From Actinoplanes missouriensis 431 (GTDB taxonomy: Bacteria; Actinomycetota; Actinomycetes; Mycobacteriales; Micromonosporaceae), in NCBI RefSeq assembly GCF_000284295.1, contig NC_017093.1, positions 3,906,001 to 3,970,000 on the forward strand: a stretch of 64,000 bases of DNA, written 5' to 3'. The notes beneath the pieces were generated by a model. That model ran no database searches and had not been told where the DNA came from. It saw only the letters and a program-made list of their open reading frames with translations. Below are positions 1 to 7,822 of the stretch, one piece after another. The position numbers were made by a program, and so were the translations under genes. Position 1 is the first letter of the stretch, and the number at the start of each line of letters is the position of its first letter.

Positions 1-1344
1 ATGCGGGAGTTCTCCTGGTGCGACTTCGAGTGGGACACCAGGACGTTCCCGGACCCGCCGGGGATGCTGAAACGGCTCGCCGGCCGAGGGTTGAAGGTGT
101 GCCTCTGGATCAACCCGTACATCGCGCAGCGGTCGCCGCTCTTCGCCGAGGCGCGCGAGAAGGGCTTCCTGGTCCGGCGTGCCAACGGCGACGTCTTCCA
201 GTGGGACCTGTGGCAGGCCGGGATGGGTCTGGTCGACTTCACCAATCCCGGCGCGCGGGAGTGGTACGCGGACAAGCTGCGGTACCTGGCCCAGATGGGT
301 GTGGACGCCTTCAAGTCCGACTTCGGGGAGCGGGTCCCGACCGACGTCGTCTGGCATGACGGCTCCGACCCGGAACGGATGCACAACTACTACACGCAGA
401 TCTACAACCAGGTCGTCTTCGACGTGCTGCGTGAGGTCAAGGGCGAGGGCGAGGCCGTGCTCTTCGCCCGCTCCGCCACGGTCGGCGGCCAGCAGTTCCC
501 GGTGCACTGGGGCGGCGACAACTCCAGCACGTACGAATCGATGGCGGAGAGCCTGCGCGGCGGCCTGTCGCTGATGTCATCCGGCTTCGGCTTCTGGAGC
601 CACGACATCGGCGGTTTCGAGGGCATGCCCGATCCGGCGGTGTTCAAGCGGTGGGTCGCCTTCGGGCTGCTCTCCTCGCACAGCCGGCTGCACGGCAGCA
701 CCTCCTACCGGGTGCCGTGGAACTTCGACGAGGAGTCCTCGGACGTCCTGCGGACCTTCACCCACCTGAAGTACCGCCTCATGCCGTACCTGTTCGCCGC
801 CGCCCGCGAGGCGCACGAGACGGGCCTGCCGGTGATGCGCCCGATGGTCCTCGGCTTCCCGGACGACCCGGCCACCGCCTACCTGGACCGGCAGTACCTG
901 CTCGGCCCGGACCTGCTGGTGGCCCCGGTCTTCAGCACCTCCGGCGAGGTCCGCTACTACGTCCCGGCCGGACGCTGGACGAACTTCCGCACCGGCGAGG
1001 TCGTCGAGGGGCCGCGCTGGGTCACCGAGACACACGGCTTCGACAGCGTCCCCCTGCTGGGCCGCCCCGGCGCGGTCATCCCGATCGGCGCCCGGACCGA
1101 CCGTCCCGACTACGACTACCGCGACGGCGTGACATTGAGGCTCTTCGAGCCCATTGCCGAGGGTACGGGGTCAGCAACGGTCCCCGGCCCGTCCGGCGAG
1201 ACCACCACGTTCACGATCGAGCGCAGCGGCACGACGGTGACCGTCTCCCGCACCGGCGATCCGCTCCCGTGGAACGTCCAGTGGGGGACCGAGGTGCTGG
1301 AGGTCCCCGCCGGCCAGGACAGCTGCGCTCTCACCGTCGAGTAG
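1..1344 (+). CDS. Alpha-xylosidase, GH31 family (5' end outside window)
   Basis: This is the C-terminal 447 residues of a retaining glycoside hydrolase of family 31 that resembles E. coli YicI, which removes alpha-xylosyl units from xyloglucan oligosaccharides such as isoprimeverose. The (beta/alpha)8 barrel is visible. The nucleophile is Asp107 in KSDFGER and the probable acid/base is Asp173 in WGGDN, followed by the family string GFGFWSHDIGGFEG. The first ATG is an internal methionine, because family members carry about 300 more residues (an N-terminal beta domain) and the sequence starts in the middle of the barrel; the true start lies upstream. The last 100 residues form the C-terminal beta domains. 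There is no signal peptide in view, so it probably acts in the cytoplasm on imported oligosaccharides. A bxl-like xyloside uptake unit lies 50 kb away but is not linked. Confidence 0.93.
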   Translation: MREFSWCDFEWDTRTFPDPPGMLKRLAGRGLKVCLWINPYIAQRSPLFAEAREKGFLVRRANGDVFQWDLWQAGMGLVDFTNPGAREWYADKLRYLAQMGVDAFKSDFGERVPTDVVWHDGSDPERMHNYYTQIYNQVVFDVLREVKGEGEAVLFARSATVGGQQFPVHWGGDNSSTYESMAESLRGGLSLMSSGFGFWSHDIGGFEGMPDPAVFKRWVAFGLLSSHSRLHGSTSYRVPWNFDEESSDVLRTFTHLKYRLMPYLFAAAREAHETGLPVMRPMVLGFPDDPATAYLDRQYLLGPDLLVAPVFSTSGEVRYYVPAGRWTNFRTGEVVEGPRWVTETHGFDSVPLLGRPGAVIPIGARTDRPDYDYRDGVTLRLFEPIAEGTGSATVPGPSGETTTFTIERSGTTVTVSRTGDPLPWNVQWGTEVLEVPAGQDSCALTVE

Positions 1345-1391
1345 CAGCCCGGCTGACCGGCGGCGTCCACGAGCCGCCGCCGGTCACCGGA

Positions 1392-2591
1392 CTATTCCCG
1401 GTGCCGTTCCTGCGCCTGCGCGACCCGGAGGGCCTGCTCACGGACAGCCCGGTCCTGCGGGTCCGAGCTCAGCTCGAGAGCCTCCTCCGCCGCGGTGACC
1501 GCCTCCCGGACGGCCGCCGGATCCCCCGTCCTACGGTGCAGCAGCACGAGCAGGCCGGACAGGTACGTCAGATTCTCGCCGCGCTGCTGCTGGTCCGGGG
1601 CCGACCCCACCGCGTACCGGGCGGGTGCCACCGCCTGAGCGAGCACCCCGGCGTCGTCGAGCTTGTCGCCCTTGACCTTGAGGGACGTCGAGAGGCCGAC
1701 GTACGCCTGAGCCCGCTTCGGCGACTCGATGGCGGAACACAGGCCGTACCAGTGGGCCGCCTCGTCGAGGAGTTCCAGGCGCCCCGACAGGTTGCCGAGT
1801 TCGCGCAGGGCGGCGCCCAGCTCGATCAGGGCCGCCGGTCGCAGCCGATGCCCCGGCGGGATGTTCTGCCCCGCGCTGCGCAGCACCTCGACCGCTTCGA
1901 CCAGCGCGCCCCGGTCGTTGGTCGCCAGATGTCGCTTCAGCAGCGCCTGACCGAGCAGGACCGACAGCCGGCGCCAGACCTCGATGTCCTTCTCGGCACG
2001 AACGAGTGCCCGCCCCTCGGTGATCGTGCGGTCGAGATCGGCGAGATCTTTGGTCTGCTCGTACCGTTGAACGCACTCCACCATCCTCGCCAGCGCGTCG
2101 GGAGCGGCCGCCTGCTGCTGCGGCGGCGGATCGTATCGCGTGGTGTCCGGTGCCGCGTCGTTCCTGCGCCGGGTGACGAACGCGGCCAGCCCTCCGCCGA
2201 CGAGCAGCACGAACAGCAGGCAGGCCGCATCGGCGCCGATGGCGAACGACAATCCCAGAAGCACGACGAGCGACACGATGCCGATGAGGCGGTACAGCCA
2301 CACATTGAGTGGTCTCGTCTCATTGCCGGTCGCCAGCATGATCCCTTTGTGCGCCAGCATGGCTCCCATGCTGGGCACCTCGACGAAGATGAAAAACAAG
2401 ATCGGGAATGGCGCCATGTCTCCGAGACCTCGTTCCGCGATGGGCGTCTCAGGTCGTCTGGGCACCATACCCACGAGGCCGGTCGCCGGCAGGTCAGCGA
2501 AGTCGAAGACCGGAGCGAGGACGTGTAAACAAGCAAAGGCCGCGAGTCCTGCGTTTCCGCAGCCAACCGTCCACAATTCCGCCCGGCTCAC
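1392..2591 (-). CDS. Membrane protein with C-terminal TPR-like helical domain, unknown function
   Basis: I do not recognise a named family. The 399-residue product has hydrophobic stretches near residues 15-30, 60-73 and 102-139. These are followed by a proline/glutamine-rich linker (about 153-163) and a soluble, alanine/leucine-rich region (165-395) whose regular helix-turn-helix periodicity (repeated ALxELGxALRELG-like segments) resembles tetratricopeptide repeats. The likely topology is an N-terminal membrane anchor with a cytoplasmic helical scaffold. The GTG at 2591 is the longest plausible start; an internal Met at residue 59 (MAPFPIL) just before a membrane segment is an alternative. 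It is divergent from the enoyl-CoA hydratase, only 68 bp away, so the two share a promoter region. Function is unknown; it may be a protein-interaction platform. Confidence 0.7.
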   Translation of the reverse strand: MSRAELWTVGCGNAGLAAFACLHVLAPVFDFADLPATGLVGMVPRRPETPIAERGLGDMAPFPILFFIFVEVPSMGAMLAHKGIMLATGNETRPLNVWLYRLIGIVSLVVLLGLSFAIGADAACLLFVLLVGGGLAAFVTRRRNDAAPDTTRYDPPPQQQAAAPDALARMVECVQRYEQTKDLADLDRTITEGRALVRAEKDIEVWRRLSVLLGQALLKRHLATNDRGALVEAVEVLRSAGQNIPPGHRLRPAALIELGAALRELGNLSGRLELLDEAAHWYGLCSAIESPKRAQAYVGLSTSLKVKGDKLDDAGVLAQAVAPARYAVGSAPDQQQRGENLTYLSGLLVLLHRRTGDPAAVREAVTAAEEALELSSDPQDRAVREQALRVAQAQERHRE

Positions 2592-2659
2592 TCACTCCGT
2601 TCCGGCCGCTGTCGCCCTCTGCTAAGTTACCTGCGGGTAACTTTCTCGGGAGGGCAATC

Positions 2660-3331
2660 ATGACCACGCTGGAGCGACACGGCGACGTCTTCATCCTCGA
2701 CCTCGGCGACGGTGAGAACCGTTTCCACCCCGACTGGATCGCCGCGGTCAACGGGCACCTCGACGAGGTCGTCAAGGCCGGCAATCCGGCGGCGCTGGTC
2801 ACCACCGCGACCGGCAAGTTCTTCTCGAACGGGCTGGACCTGGACTGGCTCGGCAGCAGCGGCGCGGACTTCGGTGACTACGTGGCCGACGTGCACGCGC
2901 TCTTCGCCCGGGTGCTCGCGCTGCCGGTGATCACCGTGGCGGCGCTGCAGGGGCACACGTTCGCGGCCGGCGCGATGCTGTCGCTGGCTCACGACTTCCG
3001 GGTGATGCGCGCCGACCGCGGCTTCTGGTGCCTGCCGGAGGTGGACATCCAGATCCCGTTCAGCCGGGGCATGTCGGCGCTGATCCAGGCCCGCCTCACG
3101 CCGCAGGTCGCGCACGAGGCGATGACCACCGGCCGGCGGTACGGCGGCGCCGACGCCCAGGCCGCCGGCATCGTCGACCGGGCGCTGAGCGAGGAGGCGG
3201 TCCGGGCCGCGGCGGTCGAGATCGCCGAGGCGAACACGGCGAAGGCCGGTCAGACCCTTTCCACGATCAAGGAGCGGATGTACGCGCCGGCGCTGGACGT
3301 CCTCCGCGACCGGGCCACCGCGCTGACGTAG
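2660..3331 (+). CDS. Enoyl-CoA hydratase/isomerase family protein
   Basis: This is a short (223-residue) crotonase-fold protein. The crotonase core is clear: the oxyanion-hole segments are KFFSNGLDLDWL (about residues 53-64) and AALQGHTFAAGAMLSLAHDFRVM (about 94-116), followed by the WCLPEVDIQIPF segment. The two catalytic glutamates typical of hydratases are not both evident; the second region reads LPEVDI, so it may act as an isomerase (ECI/delta3-delta2-enoyl-CoA type) rather than a hydratase. The ATG at 2660 follows GGGAGGG at 2648-2654 at good spacing. It is shorter than the usual 255-260 residues, with a reduced C-terminal helical domain. It stands alone with no beta-oxidation neighbours. 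Substrate is not predictable from sequence. Confidence 0.88.
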   Translation: MTTLERHGDVFILDLGDGENRFHPDWIAAVNGHLDEVVKAGNPAALVTTATGKFFSNGLDLDWLGSSGADFGDYVADVHALFARVLALPVITVAALQGHTFAAGAMLSLAHDFRVMRADRGFWCLPEVDIQIPFSRGMSALIQARLTPQVAHEAMTTGRRYGGADAQAAGIVDRALSEEAVRAAAVEIAEANTAKAGQTLSTIKERMYAPALDVLRDRATALT

Positions 3332-3539
3332 CGGGCAGTCCGTCCGTGGCCCAGCCGGCCAGGGACGGATTGAGGTGCAAAGCCTCCGGGTCGACCCGGA
3401 ACGCCGCCAGATCCTGGTAGAAGTCTTTGCATGGGGAGTTCGCCCGGGCCGGCGCCGGCACGGTCGCCGCGAGCAGTGGGCCGCGACCGTCTCGGCGGGC
3501 TTCCCGGCATATCGGGCACGACTTTAACGTGACCTTCAT
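3267..3539 (-). CDS. Possible small hypothetical protein or gene remnant
   Basis: This 90-residue reading frame fills the gap between the enoyl-CoA hydratase and phosphoketolase genes. Codons 1-70 show the strong G/C third-position bias of real genes here, and the segment around SPCKDFYQDLAAFRVDP looks protein-like with a CPIC pair near the N-terminus. Its last 20 codons run antisense into the hydratase gene and look random (Arg/Pro/Ala rich), so the frame may be a remnant whose end has been lost. No convincing Shine-Dalgarno is present. I recognise no family. Its start lies about 54 bp from the DosR-like box on the opposite strand. Low confidence that it is expressed. Confidence 0.25.
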   Translation of the reverse strand: MKVTLKSCPICREARRDGRGPLLAATVPAPARANSPCKDFYQDLAAFRVDPEALHLNPSLAGWATDGLPATSARWPGRGGRPAPARTSAP

Positions 3540-3592
3540 TTTGCGGTCGACGCTTCCGGTCCGAGTCGGTGGGTAACGTGCCCTGGAGAGGC

Positions 3593-3606
3593 GGGACCAA
3601 AGACCC
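3593..3606 (+). promoter_or_regulatory. DosR-like box upstream of phosphoketolase
   Basis: The 14-mer GGGACCAAAGACCC is an imperfect inverted repeat that matches the core of the mycobacterial DosR/DevR box (GGGAC-N4-GTCCC) at 9 of 10 arm positions. Its centre is about 31 bp before TACGTT (3630-3635), a good -10 element, so it would sit near -42 relative to a start at about 3642, a position where DosR-type activators work. Related 14-mers occur before acg and between dosS and dosR in this window. Regulation is inferred. Confidence 0.6.
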
Positions 3607-3683
3607 GTGCTCAGTAGATCTTGGACAGATACGTTGATCGTGACAAGTCAGGACTCTGGCGACATCACTCGGGAGGAATGACC

Positions 3684-6113
3684 GTGACCGCCGTTTCGGA
3701 GAACCGAGCCAGCGCGCTCGACCATGACGAACTCGTGCGCAAGCTGGCGGCACCGGACGATAACGAGGTCGCGGGCCTCGACGCCTGGTGGCGGGCGAAC
3801 AACTACCTGACCATCGGTCAGATCTACCTTCAGGGCAATCCGCTGCTGAAGGAGCCGCTCACCACCGAGCACATCAAACCCCGCCTGCTCGGACACTGGG
3901 GCACCAGCCCCGGCCTGTCGTTCATCTACGCCCACGTCTCGCGTCTGATCAAGATGACCGGGCAGCAGGCGATCTACCTCGCCGGTCCCGGGCACGGCGG
4001 ACCCGCCCTGGTGGCCGCCGGCTACCTCGAGGGCACGTACTCCGAGGTCTACCCGAAGGTCGGCCAGGACGAGGCGGGCCTGCTGCGCCTGTTCCGCCAG
4101 TTCTCCAGCCCCGGCGGCATCCCCTCGCACGTGTCGGTGACCACCCCCGGCTCGATCCACGAGGGCGGCGAACTCGGCTACGTGCTGGTCCACGCGTTCG
4201 GCTCGGTGATGGACAACCCCGACCTGCTCAGCATCGCGGTGGTCGGCGACGGCGAGGCCGAGACCGGCCCCCTCGAAGGCTCCTGGAAGGGCATCTCCTT
4301 CATCAACCCGGCGCACGACGGCGCCGTGCTGCCGATCCTGCACCTCAACGGCGCCAAGATCGCCGGCCCCACCGTGCTGGCCCGCAAGGACCCGGCGGAG
4401 GTCCGCAAACTTCTCGAGGGCCACGGGTACGAGGTGATCGAGGTCGGCGGGGACGACCTGCCCGGCATGCACCACCGGTTCGCCCAGGCGCTCGCCGACT
4501 CCTGGGGCAAGATCCGCGCCATCCAGACCGCGGCGCGCAGCGGTGACTGGGACGGCAAGCGCCCGCATTGGCCGCTGATCGTGCTGCGGACGCCGAAGGG
4601 CTGGACCGGACCCGAGAAGATCGACGGCATCACGGTGACCGGCACCTGGCGGTCGCACCAGGTTCCGCTCTCCGGCGTGCGGGGCAACGAGGACCACCTG
4701 CGGGAACTGGAGACGTGGCTCCGCTCGTACCGTCCGGAAGAGCTTTTCGACGCCGCCGGCGCACCGGTTCAGATGATCAAGGATCTGGCGCCCGACGGTG
4801 ACCTGCGGATGAGCGCGAGCCCGCACGCGAACGGCGGCGTGCTCACCCGCGACCTGGACCTGCCGGACTTCCGTGACTACGCGGTCGACGTGAAGCGGCC
4901 GGCGCAGGGGCGGGCCGAGTCGACCCGCAAGCTCGGCGAGATGATGCGCGACATCTACGCGCGCAACGCCGACCGGTTCCGGCTGTTCTGCCCGGACGAG
5001 ACGAACAGCAACCGGCTCGGCGCGGTCTTCGAGGTCTCCGACCGTGGCTTCATGGAGTCGGTCACCCCGGACGACGTGAAGATCAGCAACGAGGGCCGGG
5101 TCATGGAGGTGCTCTCCGAGCACAACTGCCACGGCTGGCTGGAGGGTTACAACCTCACCGGGCGGCACGGCATGTTCGCCACCTACGAGGCGTTCGCCAT
5201 GGTCAGCGCGTCGCAGACGATCCAGCACGGCAAGTGGCTGCAGGAGGCCAAGCACCTGGAGTGGCGTGCCAAGGTCCCGAGCCTGAACATCCTGCTCACC
5301 TCGACGGCCTGGCGCAACGACCACAACGGCTTCTCGCACCAGGGCCCCGGCCTGATCCAGAACGTGCTGACCCAGCGCGGCGACGTGGCCCGGGTCTACC
5401 TGCCGCCGGACGCGAACACCCTGCTCTCGGTCGCCGACCACTGCTTCCGGTCCCGGTCGTACATCAACCTGATCGTGATCGACAAGCAGCCGCAGCTGCA
5501 GTGGCTCGACATGGACCAGGCGATCGAGCACTGCCGCCAGGGCGCCGGCGTCTGGGAGTGGGCCGGCACCGACGACGGCGCCACCGACCCGGACATCGTC
5601 CTGGCCTGCGCCGGTGACGTGGTCACGATGGAGACCGTGGCGGCCGCGCAGATCCTCAAGCAGAAGCTGCCCAACCTGAAGGTCCGCGTCGTCAACGTGG
5701 TCGACCTGATGACGCTGCCGCGCCCGAAGGACCACCCGCACGGCATGAGCGAGACGCTGTTCCGGGAACTCTTCACCGATCACGTCGACGTGGTCTTCTC
5801 GTTCCACGGATACCCGGGCGCCATTCACCAGCTGGTGCACGGCCGGCCGGACGCCGACCGGTTCCGGGTGCGCGGCTTCATCGAGCAGGGCACCACGACC
5901 ACCCCGTTCGACATGACCGTGCGCAACCGGGCGTCCCGCTACCACCTGGTGATGGACGCGATCAACAACGCGCGGCGCCTGCCGACCGGGGCCACCGAGC
6001 TCAAGGCCTGGTGCGAGGCGCAGCTGGAGCGCCACGAGCGGTACGTCGTGGAGAACCTGGAGGACATGCCCGAGGTGCGGGACTGGTCCCTGGGGGACTG
6101 GGCCGAGCACTGA
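3684..6113 (+). CDS. xfp: Xylulose-5-phosphate/fructose-6-phosphate phosphoketolase
   Basis: The ThDP-dependent enzyme cleaves xylulose-5-P (and usually fructose-6-P) with phosphate to acetyl-phosphate plus glyceraldehyde-3-P (or erythrose-4-P). It is full length at about 809 residues. Family signatures seen include GHWGTSPGLSF near residue 70, AGPGHGGPA near 105, the ThDP/Mg site VGDGEAETGP near 195, and the conserved SNRLGAVFE and GWLEGYNLTGRHG segments of the second half. Two starts are possible: ATG 3678 touches the Shine-Dalgarno GGGAGG (3671-3676), whereas the in-frame GTG at 3684 has a 7-nt spacing, so I chose the GTG. It is monocistronic, with a hairpin at 6126-6187 behind it. A DosR-like box lies in front, which fits a role in making acetyl-P and ATP when oxygen is limiting. 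Confidence 0.95.
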   Translation: MTAVSENRASALDHDELVRKLAAPDDNEVAGLDAWWRANNYLTIGQIYLQGNPLLKEPLTTEHIKPRLLGHWGTSPGLSFIYAHVSRLIKMTGQQAIYLAGPGHGGPALVAAGYLEGTYSEVYPKVGQDEAGLLRLFRQFSSPGGIPSHVSVTTPGSIHEGGELGYVLVHAFGSVMDNPDLLSIAVVGDGEAETGPLEGSWKGISFINPAHDGAVLPILHLNGAKIAGPTVLARKDPAEVRKLLEGHGYEVIEVGGDDLPGMHHRFAQALADSWGKIRAIQTAARSGDWDGKRPHWPLIVLRTPKGWTGPEKIDGITVTGTWRSHQVPLSGVRGNEDHLRELETWLRSYRPEELFDAAGAPVQMIKDLAPDGDLRMSASPHANGGVLTRDLDLPDFRDYAVDVKRPAQGRAESTRKLGEMMRDIYARNADRFRLFCPDETNSNRLGAVFEVSDRGFMESVTPDDVKISNEGRVMEVLSEHNCHGWLEGYNLTGRHGMFATYEAFAMVSASQTIQHGKWLQEAKHLEWRAKVPSLNILLTSTAWRNDHNGFSHQGPGLIQNVLTQRGDVARVYLPPDANTLLSVADHCFRSRSYINLIVIDKQPQLQWLDMDQAIEHCRQGAGVWEWAGTDDGATDPDIVLACAGDVVTMETVAAAQILKQKLPNLKVRVVNVVDLMTLPRPKDHPHGMSETLFRELFTDHVDVVFSFHGYPGAIHQLVHGRPDADRFRVRGFIEQGTTTTPFDMTVRNRASRYHLVMDAINNARRLPTGATELKAWCEAQLERHERYVVENLEDMPEVRDWSLGDWAEH

Positions 6114-6125
6114 TCAGTTGATCTT

Positions 6126-6187
6126 GTGAGTGGGATATTCCACTCCGGAGTGCGCGACTCTGCGCGTTTCCGGGGTGGAATTCTCAC
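6126..6187 (+). terminator. Hairpin behind xfp, probable terminator
   Basis: A 12-bp stem (6138-6149 pairs with 6169-6180, one G-U) is extended outward by GTGAG (6126-6130) pairing with CTCAC (6183-6187). It starts 13 bp after the xfp stop. There is no U-tract, as is common for actinobacterial terminators. Confidence 0.55.
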
Positions 6188-6226
6188 ATTCACGCGCGTA
6201 AGCGCACCTGCTCTCCTAAGAATCTT

Positions 6227-6254
6227 TTGCAATGACATGTCTCACCCTTTTAAT
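6227..6254 (+). promoter_or_regulatory. Candidate sigma-70-type promoter for the peptidoglycan-binding gene
   Basis: TTGCAA (6227-6232) and TTTAAT (6249-6254) are separated by 16 bp in an AT-richer patch 73 bp before the gene start, placing transcription at about 6261. This is a pattern match only. Confidence 0.4.
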
Positions 6255-6326
6255 CAACGGCCGGGTTAAGCGAAAGTGAGGGGAGCACAACACCCGTCGC
6301 TCGACGATGAGGAAGGGGACCCCTCT

Positions 6327-6758
6327 ATGGCCGCCACGCTGAGCCCTTGGCCGACGACCCGGCAGGGCGCGAAGGACCACGCGGTAATCACCCTGCAGTT
6401 CCTGTTGCTGGCCCACGGTCACACCGTCACGGTGGACGGCGTGTTCGGGGCGCAGACCGGTGACGCGGTCCGCGCGTTCCAGTGGGCGAAGGGCATGCCC
6501 GACAACGGCGTGGTCTGCCCGGCGACATGGGAGGCGCTGATCGTCGAGGTGCGTCCGGGCGCGCAGGGGAGCGCGGTCCGCGGATTGCAGCAGGAATTCG
6601 CCACCGAGGTGGACGGGGTCTACGGTCCCGAGACCGAGAAGGCGATCCGAGCGTTCCAGCAGAGAGCGGCGATTCCGGCGGACGGGGTGGTCGGGGCCAC
6701 GACGTGGCAGGCCCTGGTCGGCGGGGCGAACACTGTGGAGTTGCAGCAGGCGGCCTGA
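6327..6758 (+). CDS. Small protein with two peptidoglycan-binding (PG_binding_1) repeats
   Basis: The 143-residue protein consists almost wholly of two PG_binding_1-type three-helix repeats, roughly residues 14-72 and 79-136. Each shows the signature D-G-V-(F/Y)-G-x-x-T-x-x-A-(V/I)-R-A-F-Q and a following D-G-V-V segment. Such modules bind the peptide or glycan part of cell wall when attached to hydrolases, but no catalytic domain and no signal peptide are present here, so export or a cytoplasmic role is unclear. The ATG at 6327 is preceded by AAGGGG (6313-6318). An in-frame GTG at 6276 would add 17 residues without creating a signal sequence. It is transcribed alone and converges on the cobalt/nickel operon. 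Confidence 0.85.
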   Translation: MAATLSPWPTTRQGAKDHAVITLQFLLLAHGHTVTVDGVFGAQTGDAVRAFQWAKGMPDNGVVCPATWEALIVEVRPGAQGSAVRGLQQEFATEVDGVYGPETEKAIRAFQQRAAIPADGVVGATTWQALVGGANTVELQQAA

Positions 6759-6780
6759 CCGACCCGCGCCCGACTTGCGG

Positions 6781-6824
6781 ATCTTGGCAAGCGCTGCCCA
6801 CCAGGGACCAGCGGTTGCCAAGAT
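6781..6824. terminator. Long bidirectional hairpin between convergent genes
   Basis: Positions 6781-6796 pair with 6809-6824 over 15 of 16 bases around a 12-nt loop. The element lies between the convergent peptidoglycan-binding gene and cbiO, so it can end transcription from both sides. Confidence 0.7.
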
Positions 6825-6890
6825 TGCGCCTGAAGGGGGCGGCGGCAGGGCGGTGCGGTGCCGTGGCCGCGCTGCGGCGCGGCGAGGCGG

Positions 6891-7667
6891 CTACTGGCGG
6901 GGGCGGCGGGAGGCGAGCGCGGCCACCGGATCGAAGCCGAACGGGAGTTCCAACCGGTGGGACTCCATCAGCGCGCGGTCCGAGAGCAACTCCACCGTGG
7001 AGCCGTCCGCCACCAGCCGGCCGTCGTCGAGGATCACCGCCCGCGGGCACAGCTCCAGCGCATACGGCAGGTCGTGGGTCACCATCAGCACCGTGACCGG
7101 CAGCGACTCCAGGATCTCCGCCAGCTCGCGGCGGCTGGCCGGGTCGAGGTTGGACGACGGCTCGTCGAGGACCAGGATCTCCGGGCGCATCGCCAGGACC
7201 GTGGCGACCGCGACCCGGCGGCGCTGGCCGAACGACAGGTGATGCGGCACCTTGTCGCGGTGCGCGGACATGCCCACCGCCGCGAGCGCTTCGTCGACGC
7301 GGTCGGCGAGTTCGGTACCCCGTACCCCCATGTTCGACGGACCGAAAGCGACGTCCTCCGCGACCGTGGGCATGAAGAGCTGGTCGTCCGGATCCTGGAA
7401 GACTATGCCGACCCGGCGGCGGATCTCGGCGATCGCAGCGCGGTCACCGGGGGTGACCGGCAGTCCGGAGATCTTCACGCGCCCGGCGCCGCCGTGCAGG
7501 ATGCCGTTGAGGTGCAGGACCAGCGTGGTCTTCCCGGCGCCGTTCGGCCCGAGCAGCGCGACGCGCTCCCCCTGCGCGAGACGAAGATCAACCCCGCGGA
7601 GCGCTTCGCGCCCATCAGGGTACGAGAAATGCAGTCCCGTGATCAGCAGAGCGTCCACGTCGATCAT
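6891..7667 (-). CDS. cbiO: ECF-type cobalt/nickel importer, ATPase subunit
   Basis: This is the ATP-binding A-component of a group I energy-coupling-factor transporter that drives Co2+ or Ni2+ uptake with CbiM and CbiQ. In 258 residues it has Walker A GPNGAGKTT (about 38-46), a Q-loop FQDPDDQLF, the signature LSFGQRRR (a variant of LSGGQ), and Walker B ILVLDEP followed by the H-loop THD. The ATG at 7667 is the last gene start of the minus-strand operon cbiM-PDGLE-cbiQ-cbiO. It is separated from cbiQ by 147 bp filled with a 61-bp tandem repeat, whereas the other genes overlap by 4 bp, so its expression may be partly uncoupled. The metal (Co or Ni) cannot be read from this subunit. Confidence 0.93.
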   Translation of the reverse strand: MIDVDALLITGLHFSYPDGREALRGVDLRLAQGERVALLGPNGAGKTTLVLHLNGILHGGAGRVKISGLPVTPGDRAAIAEIRRRVGIVFQDPDDQLFMPTVAEDVAFGPSNMGVRGTELADRVDEALAAVGMSAHRDKVPHHLSFGQRRRVAVATVLAMRPEILVLDEPSSNLDPASRRELAEILESLPVTVLMVTHDLPYALELCPRAVILDDGRLVADGSTVELLSDRALMESHRLELPFGFDPVAALASRRPRQ

Positions 7668-7670
7668 GTT

Positions 7671-7822
7671 AAGTCCCGATGGTTGAAGCCCGACCCGGTG
7701 GCCCGTGCGGCGCCGGCCGCCCGGTCAGGTCAAGTCCCGATGGTTGAAGCTCGACCCGGTGGCCCGTGCGGCGCTAGCCGCCCGGGTCGGACCGTGCGGC
7801 GCCAAGCCGCCCGGTCAGGTTA
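7671..7822. repeat. 61-bp tandem repeat between cbiQ and cbiO
   Basis: Copy A (7671-7731) and copy B (7732 to about 7790) are nearly identical, and a partial third copy (about 7792-7822) contains the cbiQ stop codon. The unit includes a G+C-rich inverted segment (GGCGCCGGCC). The array looks like repeated duplication of the 3' end of cbiQ and the following spacer. Confidence 0.85.

Noticed and set aside
651-2528. 625-codon frame across the GH31 end and the TPR-like gene
   Set aside because: It overlaps two real genes on different strands and is Arg/Pro/Gly-rich, typical of a shadow.
3648-6110. 820-codon open frame antisense to phosphoketolase
   Set aside because: It mirrors a real high-G+C gene; composition (Val/Arg/Asp/His-rich) and lack of any motif mark it as a shadow frame.
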